Assembly (NCBI GenBank): GCA_030847615.1
Contig: JAUMIR010000004.1
Span: 77,655,001-77,719,000 of the forward strand
DNA length: 64,000 nucleotides
Direction: 5' to 3'
Source of the DNA: Gambelia wislizenii
Lineage: Eukaryota; Chordata; Lepidosauria; Squamata; Crotaphytidae
Shown: piece after piece, positions 24,301 through 37,500 of the stretch
How the letters are laid out: the number at the start of each line of letters is the position of its first letter
Position numbering within the stretch: position 1 is the stretch's first letter
Program-made: the position numbers and the translations under genes
The notes under the pieces: model-generated
Seen by the model: only the letters and a program-made list of their open reading frames with translations
Told to the model about the DNA's origin: nothing
Database searches by the model: none

Positions 24301-27300
24301 TCTCTGTGATCTATTTTTCATGTTCTCCTCTAATTTACTTCCCCTTTCTCAAAAAAAAAAAAAAGCCTCAATTTAAGGCTTGTTAATGGCACAGCTAATT
24401 TCAGGCCAAATAATTTGTTTGCATATGACATTCACCTTCCAGAGCTGCTCATGTCATAGCTAAACAAATCTTCACTTGTGTGTTTCAAAACATAAATATT
24501 CTAATATCCTCCCCACATCTCTGCTCATCTTAAAAAAATATCTGAACAGTAAATGTACTTATTAACTGGTTATGTTGCATTCCTGTTGTAAATTATATTG
24601 ATATTGTGCCATGGATATATTATCTTCCTCGGTTTTATGAAAGCTATGTACAATAGTGGTCAAGATTCTGCATTGGCTTCATAAAACTCTTTCAAGCATA
24701 CCTCCACCCACCCACCCCAAACATGTGCAGGCTACCTGTCAGCTGCCAATGTGTACCCACATAACCATTCAGTGGCTAGCGATGGTGGGGGGACCCAGAC
24801 AAACATTCAGCTACATTTCTGCTGTTGGGTGCACAAAGACAACATCACTCTCCAGACCTGAAGGGATGCTTTTTTATTCAACTGCAGAAATGCAGCCAGA
24901 TGCTACCTGAGAACTACCTGTTCTCTGGCCACCAAATGGCTATGAAGTAGGCTCACCATCGACTGACAGATTGGCTGCACATATGTGAAGGCCACTGAGT
25001 GAAAGAAATACTGGATACCTCCTTCTGCAACGACCTTAAAGGATTTACGCAGCAATAACAGGAGTTTACCAACAGAGTTCAATGTCTGACAATAATCAAA
25101 GCTACTTAGTGGTTACTGTCATCTATTAAAAGCAACATAACTCTTTTATATTTTAGTTTTTTAATAAATACACTTGGTGGTTTTGCATTCCAGTTAATCT
25201 CAGCAAAGATGTAGTCCCAGCAATAGACTATGTATGCAGGTATTTGGGTTTTTTTTAAGTTAACAATTTCAAACAGAAAGGCTTTCCATGCATCTCATTT
25301 GTGCTCATTTACTTATCCCCATACAGTAATTATTTCATTCAATGGGTCAAAAATATTGTTGATACTGGATCAGCGTTTTCTGCAGTACATATCACTAACA
25401 TTAAAATTAAGCTGAGTTTGTCTACTCTTTAATAATTACAATTCCTATTCTTTATAAGAGCAAATTGACTTTACCTGCCCAATGGAAAGGATAATAGTCA
25501 AAGGCCATTCTCCTAAAAGTTAATTGCATTGCACCTCCCATTATTCCATGTTTGGAAGCACCTATGGCAAAATGGAAAAAAGAATGACAAAATATGGCTG
25601 CTACATACCTACTGGTATATGAGGAAAGCCAGAGTTGACTTTCAGCATATACTGACTTCAGCATTCATAATGAATGAAGAAAATGACAAATCATAGCACT
25701 ACAGCATTCCACTTCATATTTTTTGAGAAAAGATTTTTGAAGTAATCCTGACCAACATGACCATTAATCCTTGGTGTCCTGTTTAGATTATAGTTGCTTC
25801 CAGATCGGTGATTCCTAATGTAACTCAGCTGAGCGGTCTATTTTAAAAAATGATAATGCCAGGAGAATCTCTTTTTTTAAAAAAAGCACAACAGCCTTAG
25901 CATCAAAGTGGTTATTCATTGAAGTATGACTTCCTGATTACTGGCCATGAAGTATGAAAAAGTAAAAATGCTTTGGTCTGGAATTACTTGAATTAGACCA
26001 AAACACAGTGCTAAAATATCTCCACTGATTCTTTCTATGCCTTTGCCAATTTACAAAAGGCTGTATCCCAGAAATGGTTATTTTAAAACACAGGCCCACC
26101 ACCAAGCAAGAACCCTGTTGTTCCAAAAGTGCTTCCAGGGAAAATGGCTTTTGCTCTCTCACCAGCTGTATTTCAGGGGAAACCTTACTCCTTGGCCCCA
26201 TAAAACCAGCTATGAAAGCAATTTTTAAAACTGTCTATAAAAATTAGTAGTCTAATGCTATTTGAACTGTTTTCTTAAACTATAGCAGGAAAAGCATTTT
26301 AGCACAAATTAAAATATTAATCAAAATTAAAATGAACAGAGTGATAATATGTCATCAACTGAAAAGTTAACACTACAGGTATATAATAGGTTCACCCACC
26401 CAATACTCTGAAACCTTGGCCCTTAAAAGAGATAGATTAGCATTATAGCTGTCTTCACTTGTGGAGACTGCAGTACTCTTCCATTAGATGTCACACTTTC
26501 AGCAGTTTAAGAAAAAAATAAAAGAACTGAGGGGAAACCGCAGAAGGACAATGATCAGATGCTATTGTTGAGTTGATGCTCTGTAGTGTAAATATTCCAT
26601 ATAGAGGCCCAGTGTGGCTTCTTAATCATAAATGATCTGACAATACCAGGAAGTATTTTTCACCTGCAATCTTAAACTGTAACTAATGAGATTTGCATTT
26701 TATTTTAAAATATTTGTAGCCTCTTCCTTCTTCTTCTGCCCAAAATGGGAAAGTTCAAGTGATTTGTGACTCACTAATACAATTCTATTTATTAAAAAGA
26801 CTGAACATATAATAAAACTGATACTATGATACCAATAGATGATTGACATAATTTAAAAATGAATGATGAAGATATCAAAATAGTTGAAAATTTACTATAC
26901 TTTGGCTCAGTCATCCATCAAAAGAGAGACTGTAGTCAAAAAATCAGATCACTAAGATCTGGAAGAGCAGCTATAAGATCATCAAGTGTAAAGTTGTATC
27001 ATTAATACTCAAGTCAAAAACCATCCATACTATAGTATTTCCTATTTCTGTGTATGACTGTGAAAGGCGAACAGTGAAGAAAGATGACAGAAAGAGAATC
27101 AACTCATTTGAGATGTGGTACAGGAAGAGAGTACTACGGATGTCATGGCCTGCCAAAAAGATAAATGAATGGGTCTGCAAGGAAATTAAGACTGAATGCT
27201 CCCTTGAAGCTAAAATGGTTATATTGAAGCTGTTGTCATTTGAACATATCATAAGATGTCATGGCTCACCGGAAAAGACAATGATGCTTAGGAAAATACA

Positions 27301-30300
27301 AGATTATAGGAAAAGAGGAAGACCACAATACAGAGGGATTGATTCAATCAACTAAACTACAGCCCAGAACAGACCTCTTGGGAAGTCTTTCATTCATAGG
27401 GTAGTCATATGCTGAAGACAACTTGACAGCAAATAACAATAATAATAAATAACATCAATACCTTTCCAGTAGAAATATGAAGAATTAAATATCTAAAATA
27501 CTTGCCTAAACAGGAAAAATCTTCACCTGAAATAAGGACAAAGGAGGCTGATAATCACCTAAATCCTCAACAGGTATTATACTTATTGTATACTGTTTCT
27601 TTAAAGCAAAGAAATACAGTATTCTTTAATGGGTTGAGGAATCCCTACATTTATGTCCTACATTAAAGTATGGGGGATGGTTTTTCAAAAAAAAGAAGAA
27701 GAAATCATATACTGTATTATTGTATTTTTATACTGTCTTGTAGGCAGCTCAGGAAAGCTTTCTGAAGGGCCTGTGACAAATATCTGAAAACCATGTCACT
27801 AGTCCTAGGTTAATGTCATATACAGAGACTCTAGTGGGAATAAAAAGAGATGTGCTAATTTTTGAAATACGCACACAGCTGTAAGTAATGAAATGAAACA
27901 ACAAAGAAAACAAATTGGAACAAGGTTGAAGAAACAGAAAAAGAACTGAACAGCTCTGCTAGAGATATATTGTTCTAATAAAGAGTCTGTTAATGATGTA
28001 TGGAGAAGGGAGTAAAAGTAACAAGAGCAAACACTGCAAATGAAAAAAAAATCACAGAGGAATAGAATAAAGAAGAACAAGAATCAGCAGGAAAAAGCCT
28101 TTAAGAGCCAAACAGTGACCCAAGATAGCAAAATCCCACTTGTTTCAGGTATTTCAAAACAAGGGGAGAAATGTCACTAGAAAACACAAAGGAAGATAGG
28201 GGCACAGGACAGAATGAAGAAGGAAACATGTCAAATATAGATTCTGAAAAACAATAATGCATCCAAGCTGGTTCTTCCTTATCTCAGCTTAGGAGCAAAT
28301 ACCTGTTTCTCGAGTGTGACTGTCATCACAGATGTGAAGATCCAGACGGGAGATGAGAAGGTGATAGGAAGACTCTTTCATATCATGTTTCTCAAAATAT
28401 TGGCTGATTGCTTTGTGGCTGCTCCCAAATGACTGGGGCCAGGACTGATGAGCACTGGGAGCAGGTGGTGTAATCTACAACACAGAGAAATTAAGCCTAA
28501 ATATATCCATATAAGAACAAAGGAATTCTGGTTTTATATTTTATCTGGGTGACAGATTATATTAGGGGACCATAAACAGTACTGTATTCTGCAGGGACAG
28601 TCAGGAAGAAATGCTTTTGAAAAACATTAATACATTTTAATATTTTATATTCAAATCACACAATGAAGGTGTCAGACTAGAAATTAGGAATCCTGTATAT
28701 TTACTGTATCATCATACCTCTAACTAGATTTGCAATATGGAAAATATGGCTAATGTGATTCACTCATTTTGGGAAAACATGCTTGAGACTTATAGTTGAA
28801 GCACAATGGATAAAGAGCCAAAGAAACAAGACTGAAAGGAAAATAGCTGTCAGCATTTATTTCAACAAGGTGTATGTATGTTTGAAAGACATTAAGGAAA
28901 ATAAAATAGTATTGTATTAATAGCAGAGTGTCTATGCTATCTTGGTACCAACTTAATATGTAATAAACATCATTTGAAAATATTAAACTTTAATTATTTA
29001 AATAGAGAAAACAGAAATTATGGCAGACAGCAATGCACCAAAGCAGAGGGAGGATAGTATTTACAAAGGTAAAAACTGAAAAACCATGATTATGGAGAAA
29101 TGACACAACTTGTCAAAGAAAAGTTTATTTTATACATGCTTTTCAAAAAGGTAGCAACATTTCTGAAGTGAATACCAAAGAAAAACAACTCAACTGATGT
29201 AAGCACATTATATCTAGTATAAAGAACTTTGCTGTTTTGTTGCTAAACTGACATTACTCAACACTGTAATAGGAATGTTGAGCAAGCCACTTACTTGGAC
29301 AGGTTCAGGAGCCATACTTTTCCTTTGCTGGGCTGATTTCTCCATGGCTTCACTCAAGGACTCTGCATACTTCATCATTGCCTTCAACTGAGAGTCAGTC
29401 AACACCCACAACAAGTCATCAAGGAGGAACATGAGCTTAGAGGCCACCACATTGCAATCCTTTGTCTGTTTCATAAACAGAGAAAGTTTAGCACTAATTT
29501 ACTCCCACTGCTGTAGGGAATCAGAGGTATGATTAAATGGGTCTCTCCAGACCAGTGGCTCTTAATCTTTTCTTTAGCAGGGACCACCTTTAAATACCTT
29601 TTGTTGCTGCGGAGCCCCAAAACTTAACTAATAATAATAATAATAATAATAATACCACCTAATAATAATAATAATAATAATACAATTACACCATCCATTA
29701 AACCTCAGAGGCACTTTCTCCTGCTTCTTTCTGCAAGTATGTGGCTGGAGTGGATTGAATGGCAATGCACAGGCCAAGCCAGCCAGCCTTTGCCTTGGCT
29801 CCTGTCATGGGGCCACTCCGCTGCAGACAGGCAGGTGGGCCGAGCAGCCTTCAAGCCTTCGCAGACCCCCTGTGAGGACATCACGGCCCCATGGAGGTCC
29901 CTGGACCACAGGTTAAGAACCACTGCTCTAGACAACAAATGCAAAATAAAATGACGAGCAAGGCAACTCCTTTAACAGACTGCATAATGTTTAAATATTT
30001 GGTGGAAGTTATATGTTCCTTATGCTGAGAGCTCATCAGTTATCTCCTTTATCTGAAGAAGGAAGGAAAAGGCTACACTGTTAAATTTGATAGTTTTAAA
30101 ATGCTTTATACAGAACATACTGCCCTAAATCCAACTGCTAATCTCAACTAAGGTGCATACACTGAATCAATGGAAACTTGGAAAGCCAATACTTAGGTAA
30201 GTCTTAGTGATTCAATGGATCTACTCCATTTGGGACAGACATTTGGATTTAACCCACTGTGAAGTTTTTCAGCACCAATTTTATTTTGACCCTTTGTAGA

Positions 30301-31493
30301 TGATAATCAAGTTAACCTAAGTATGCAAGCTAAGAATAAAATATTTATAGAAAATGCTTAGAATCTGCTTAGCCATGACTACACCAGGCTCCAGGGAAAA
30401 GGTTTGCAGCAGAAAATCTAGAGAATGTATTGAAACTTTATAAACAGAGGGGTTTTAAAAACTAATTTGAATAAACAAACAAGAAAACAGAAGTTTCAAC
30501 TAAATGCTTAATAAATAATAGATGGTTCAATAGGTAAATTAGTACTGTTGGCAGTGCCCTAAGCACAGTTTCTAGTTCCTCATCCTCTGCTTCTACACAC
30601 CTGATGATACTCTAATGTTCCATGAATCCTCTCTATCTCACTATTAAGAGAGAACACAGTGAAATGAACATACATGAATGTATTTAAGCACAGAATAAAA
30701 GTATTTTTTTCCTTAGAAAAATGCAATTTTCAACAATTTATTCCAGGTACAGAAGGTGGACTTTCTAGTTGTATGTCATCTGGAATTATTTCATAAGCTA
30801 AGAATTTCAGATCTCTGATTTTTAGTAGAAGATCAAAGTATGCCAGAGGTTTACATGTATTATCTGAACTCTAAGTCAAACATACAAGGTATTCTGTCCA
30901 ACTATACTTTCCAGCAGAGATATATTCACCTTTCTCTTAAGAGATATTTGAATTCTGCCCTGATTCGTAATAAGTCTCAGTGGGGTGGTGATAGGATCTT
31001 GATCTCCATTTTCTGTAGCATCAGCCTCTATCCGTAGAGTCTGCCAGGTGAGCTCTTTAAATGTTAGAACCTACCAAGAAGGAAGAGAGGAAGGGCACAA
31101 AGACAAAAAGAGAAGTGATACTTAGTTTCTGGACAGAATATATTTACTTCATTCAAGTAAAAGACAATACTGTGAATGGTAGAGGGAGGGTCCATTGAGC
31201 ATCAGTACTGTCAAGACGGATCTTTTCCGGCAGGCCTTTCCTGAATAACTATCCCGGCCCAAGACTCAGCTGTCCTCCCTGAGCTGTAATCATTTTTTTT
31301 TTTAAAAAAACCTATTGTATGTTTTAATATTTTCTAATTTATATATTTTTAATTTACTGTATGTTTTTAATCTTTTATAGTTTAATATTGTTTTAAGGGG
31401 GGGTGGGCTAGGGTACTGGGACTATGGAGTTTTTATATTGTAAGCCGCCCCGATTGCGTTGCAGAGGGGCGGGATAGAAATAAAATTTTATTA

Positions 31494-31526
<33 letters not shown>

Positions 31527-34500
31527 TGTGACTCTGCAAAAATGTGCAGAGCATTTAATCAAGATCCCAAATCAACAAATCCTTGCAAGTCTACAGAAGT
31601 GATTGCAATTTTGAAGTCACCTGCTTACGGTCTTACCTCTCCCCTGTGCGAATCAGTGATACGGGTAAAGCGCAGATCACTTTGCTGCCAACTGGGGTTG
31701 ACACTGTATCCTTGAAGCTGCCAGAGTTCAAAAGAAGCATGGAAGGCCTTGGAGTGGATCTTGATGGTGATGGAATTGACAACAATAAACATGCCTTCCA
31801 CTACTTTTTCAGCAAAGCCATATTCACTATAGGGAAGGAAACAGCTTTTAACAGAACAGAAAGATTTAGCTCATTACAGCACAGTTATGTGGTAGGCTTA
31901 TGATAAGAATCATAGACCAGGCCTTGAACCTAGATTTGTAAGCTGGAGGTAAGCTCCAAGGTTGCAGCTTGAACTGTGTTTCAGCATCAAGGACATATTT
32001 GATTTCTCCTCGATTATGAATAAGTTGAAATTATGAAGGATCAGTATTAATTGCACTAATCATGCTTTAAATATTTATAAACAATAATGATTTGATGCTT
32101 CAGTAGTAACGAGGGATTAGCAATTTATATTTTTCTCCCTGTGAAGTATTAAACCTTTTTATAGAGATAAAGTACTGAACAAGATAGTGCCATAAAATTC
32201 TAGGGCTGGAAAGGGTAAGATGGTCAAAATATGCAACCAGCATGCTAAGGCAGGATGTTCTACACTTCAGCTATTCAAATGCTGACTCACATAACCAAGA
32301 ACAAAGCATATCAGCAACACTGCAGTGCAAAGAAGGCATACCACACCAAAATAACTACTGTACATCAAGTGAGCTAAGACACAAGCTATAAAGGAAGGGG
32401 AATTATTATGGCAGTCTACACATCAGATCTACTTTGAATATCCAGAACTGACTGGCAACTGGCTATGGAATTTTTATTTAGATTACTCTACTGGTACTTA
32501 AGATACATAAGTCAGCAACAGGGTTCCACTTCAATTGCTTTCTTCAGCAAAACTAGAAGGGGAACAATCATTCTTTCCCTGGGTGCCCTACTCTAGAGGA
32601 CTAGAAACCCCTCAGTAACAGTTCTTTGTGTAGTACAAAGAAAAGAAGAGGAAGGAAGTCCCATTATGCTAGCATTCAAGTTGGATTTAGGCTACCATTG
32701 TCGCTGAAGCATGTGTTCTGATTTGGTGATCCAGGTTATCTAGATTTCCTTTGTTAAGTTTATTCCCTGTCTTCTAGGCACTTTGGACATTAGGGAATTC
32801 CAATCAATCTACTCAGTCGTTGAAACTCATTATATTTTGTTTCTAACCTAGAATGCATTCCTCTAGTATATGAATTAAACCACTGGTATGGTTTGGTAGT
32901 GTCATGATCTTGCACAATCAAGGAATTCTAAAATTCACAGCTTTAAATGTATACCTGGTATCACACAACTAATAATTCACCACCACCACCCCAATTTTAT
33001 CAAAGATTCTTGTTCAAAGTCAAAAAAGTAGCATGTAGATACAGAAATATGTGGAAGGTCGTTGAAACATGATGAAATAGGTTGAAAGAGCAGATGACAC
33101 AATGTATGGGTTGTGGCTATAACTGAAAAAGGCAGAGAGGATCATCGAAAAGCAGCAGATGCCTGTAGTACAGCTGACAACACCTAACTAATCACTGTCT
33201 CCGCAAAGAATGTGTGAGTATAAATAGAGATTTTTGACAGCTGAAAAAGGGGAGCAGGAGTACACTTTCCTTTTGCCCCTTTTCCTGCAATCCCAGTTTA
33301 CTTTAGGTATAATCATATTACAATTTTTTCCCTATGTTGAAGGTGAATCAACTTTTCACCATATAGGAAAAAGAAATGGGTACTGCTAATCTGGTCATAC
33401 AGAAAGAAAAGAACCTTGGGGTGATATTTTAGCGAGCTGAATATACTGTCTGAATTCAAAGGGCCTCTTCCAGCAGGCCTATCCAGATGATTTTAAAGTG
33501 TGAATTTTAAATTGTGTATTGGTTGTCTTGGTTTTACTTGTTCTTTTAAAGTGATATATGTTTTTAACTGATGTGTTTTTAACCAATGTTACGTCAATGT
33601 ATGAAAGTCTGTAGTGTCTGCAAATGCATTTTTAAAAAAGCAATATACTTTCAATTAAAATTAAAAACTAGCCTGTAAAAATATAAAAATAATTAAAAAT
33701 TAAAATGTTCAACATCAAAAGGGAAAAACAATAGCAACAGAACACCAGCTGATACTAATGTAAGATGCTACTGCTGTTGGCTATTGCATCCTGTGTCTGT
33801 ACCATATATAAGTGGTGCTCACCTTGGCGTTGATTCTGAACATACAATGCATTTGCAGAAAAGCAGGCTGAACGTAAGAGTCAAGATAAAATCCCAAGTA
33901 CCAAGAACTTCATAGCCGAAAAACCCTGCATCATGAATTTAGAACTACTATACTGTCATTTTAAACTGGGAAAGCAAAACTAGCACCTAACACTGCAGTG
34001 ATAAGACACTGGTTACAGTTAACATTAACCTTTGTCCTGAAGCAAGTGCAATGGGTGACTGTCCATTGGGTGGCCTGGGCTCTTCACATGTTCGCATCTC
34101 CACTTCAACTTTATCCAAATACTGTGAACATAGTAAGTGAGAGAAGCATGAAGAATTTATCACTACCTAAGAAGAAAGAACAATTACTGCATTTCAAAAC
34201 AGACAGGTCTGGGAACACCTTGAGATACTAGGTCATTTTTATCTTAGATTCAGGACAAATTTAGAACTGCTTCTGCTCATACATTCCTATGTAACAGATA
34301 ATTCTAGGTCAAAAGGTACCATGCTGCCATGTGCTCAATATGCTACATACATCTGATGAAGTAAACTTAAGTCTATGAAAGCTTATGCTGTCAACTTCTT
34401 TCTCTCAGTTAGCTCCAAAGGTGCTACAGGATCCCTTGAAATATAAATGGATTTCATATTTAGACTTGGGTCCCATCTCCAAGATATCTCATTATGTATA

Positions 34501-37500
34501 TGCAAGTATTCCAAAAGCCAAAATATTCCAAAGTCCAAAATACCTCTGGTCCCAAGCATTTTTGATAAGAGAGACACACTCTATATTCACAAAGTGTGCA
34601 CAGCTAGGTCAATCCAAACATATGGGTTTACCACAAATGAACATGCTTTACCAAATAACACGAGTTTAATTCTTTCCATCACTAGTGTTTGTCACAAGGG
34701 AAATTAGCAAGACCCACTTCCAAGAAGTAACATTATAACATCAGAAGAGGCTCATAAACAGGGCAATACAAGACCTAGGGAAAGATTGGCATATCTTGCA
34801 AGTAGCATATCTTGCAAGTAATTTAAATTTAATTCTTACCTTCCCCACATTCTAATTTTCATCACAGGACTTAATACAAAACCACACCTGTGAAATTAAA
34901 ATTATAATCTAGGAAACAGCCCAAAGGCCTAAAACCAATCTATCCTACAAGAAGGATCACACACCCTTAGTTTCCAAGATTAAATTTAGTTTCCAAGATT
35001 AGAAACAAACCAGAGTTGCATGTTCTTACAAACAGGGAGGAGATAAGCAAGGGCATTACCAGACAGATTGGGTGAGTCTTCAACTTTGTCCACTGGATCT
35101 GTAACAAGAAATCTGATGTTAAAAAAAAAACAGGAACTGCTGCAAGAGCTAAACCGATTCAGGGTGACATTATTGGGATCAATGTCAGCAAATGGCTGTA
35201 AAGTGACACTGTAGAAGCAGCTCCATGTAATACAAGCTCAATGAGGACAAAATGATTTTTTATCAAAAGATGCCTGCATACAAGTGATGAAGATATATGC
35301 TAAAGGACAAAGGGTGCTTCCACTAATAAAAATTTAACTGGGATCTTAGGATCCAAGCCAATTTAATTATTATCATGATTATTATGAATTAAATTATTTC
35401 TAGTAGCTTTCCCCTTTAACAAGTTTATATTTGTTTATTTATTTAATTTAAACAAATATAAACTCTTTTTAAAGGAGAAAGCTACTAGGTTTGTGAATGA
35501 ATTGTTTTGAACTTTGCCATTCTTAAAATATTTGTTAAATACCAAGTCTGCAAGGTCAGAGAAAACATCTATAGAAACAATGAAAGGCAACATCCCTCCT
35601 TATAGGCTTCTGTAATGCCTGTTTTTTAATGTTTAATATGTATCCTTTCCATTTGCTTAGAAGATTGGGGCTACTCAGTTTGTTTTCATAATAAACTTTG
35701 TTAATGCAGATCAAATCCTGAGACATGATACACAGGAGATTTCTAGCTGTTCAAATAAGTTACACAGGCTTATATTTGGAATGCAACAAACAGTTCATTC
35801 CCTTGTTATATTTGTTTTAAATTTAAAAAGGGGCTGTGCTTCTCCTGTACACTTATCACCAAGGATATCAACACCCATTTCAGAAAAAAAGCAACAAAAA
35901 GCACTTCAAATGAAATGTCAAATAAGCAAAATGGAAATCAGTCACTTCACCTCACCACCAAAATGGCTTGTCCATGATTTTGCTGAGAGAAACAGAAACT
36001 TCTGATATTAAAACTTGCAATTAAAAAGGAAGTTGCAAACAGTAATACCTATGTCAGAAAGTACTAACATGAGAAACAGCTCTGAGTATTAAATACAGCA
36101 GGTAGCAGATTTCACAGGGCCTCTACTGTGAGAACAGGACGAATCAAAGCTGCACTTTTTATTCACAATCTCCTAAGCCATTTTGCATGAGGTTTGTGCT
36201 ACTACGCCTAATCCTAATGCAGCTTAAACGATTACTCACTTACATCAACTGAAAAATCAATTTCCTGCTTAAAAAAAAAAGCTTAGGGGGGGGGAATTTC
36301 AAGACAAGCACATTGTGCTCTGTATGCAAATGTACAACTGTGACTATTAATGTGTAATTTAATACAAACCCTGCAATTATACATTTAAACAGAACAATTG
36401 CAGATGTGAAGCCTAACAATGTACCACCAACAAATTTGAAATTGAATATGACCAGGCTGCTTGTAATTTCTGAAGCATCTGGGGTTGAAAGCTTGATCCT
36501 TTTGTGCCTGTTACTGCAGCAGAGCTCATAGCACATGTATAGGGAGATTAGCAACTTGGGTCCAAGGCTGAAATAGCTGGGATGAGCAAGCCTTGTTTAG
36601 TATGAATGTAAAAAAGTTGCAAATATGTCGAAGTGTGAAATGTCTTCAATATTGCAGCTGTTTCTGCTGATAGTTACAGGATTTTAACTCACCCTGATGG
36701 AAGCCTTGTTACAAAATACCCGAGTAATGGCTAACCAGGTGGGCAAATCCAATACATTCTGCAGAACTTCTTCATCCAGTTCAAGGTTAGTCAGTTGTCC
36801 CTGCCCTTTGAGTGTACTCAAGTTGATTTTATCAGGGGAGAGATTCTTTGTAAACCTGCAACCAAGAACACACAGAAAAAAGGATGATGGTTTACATGAT
36901 CAGCAGGTAGGATACTGGATTAAGGTTGAGAATATGGTTTAAATTTAATCTGGGCTATTTAATATAATAGGTGGTAAACAACACAACCTGTATGTCAGTT
37001 TCAATTAATCCGTCACTTTTAAAATAAGGTAAGAATTGTGACATGAAAATATGTACTTCTAGGGTCTTTCCTTGCTATATGGTAGTGAGAATGATGAAGA
37101 ACATAACGTACTTTTTAGTTTAAAGTGCTGTGTGAAGTTAATGCAAATAACATAATCTTCTATCATGACCACTTGTAGGAAACATGAGCATTCTAAGTTC
37201 CCTCTTATAGCTAGTAATTATCAATTGTCCTCTGAGCAAATGAAGTTGTTTTCTGTTCACTATCTGCTGACTAGTTTTTAGATATCTAAGAATGGTTGTA
37301 GTACTGGTGAAAATTTGGCTTTAGAGGATAAAACCTCTTTTATTAGAATGAAATGGACTTTGTGCACGGAAAATGAATACAGTAAGCAGCAGGACGGCAA
37401 GGACAATGATGATGAATTTTATCTTTTAAAATGATTTCTTGGGAATTCTCTTGTGAAATTCAGCTTTTTCTCAACCTTAGGCTATAGTTCTATGCCAACT

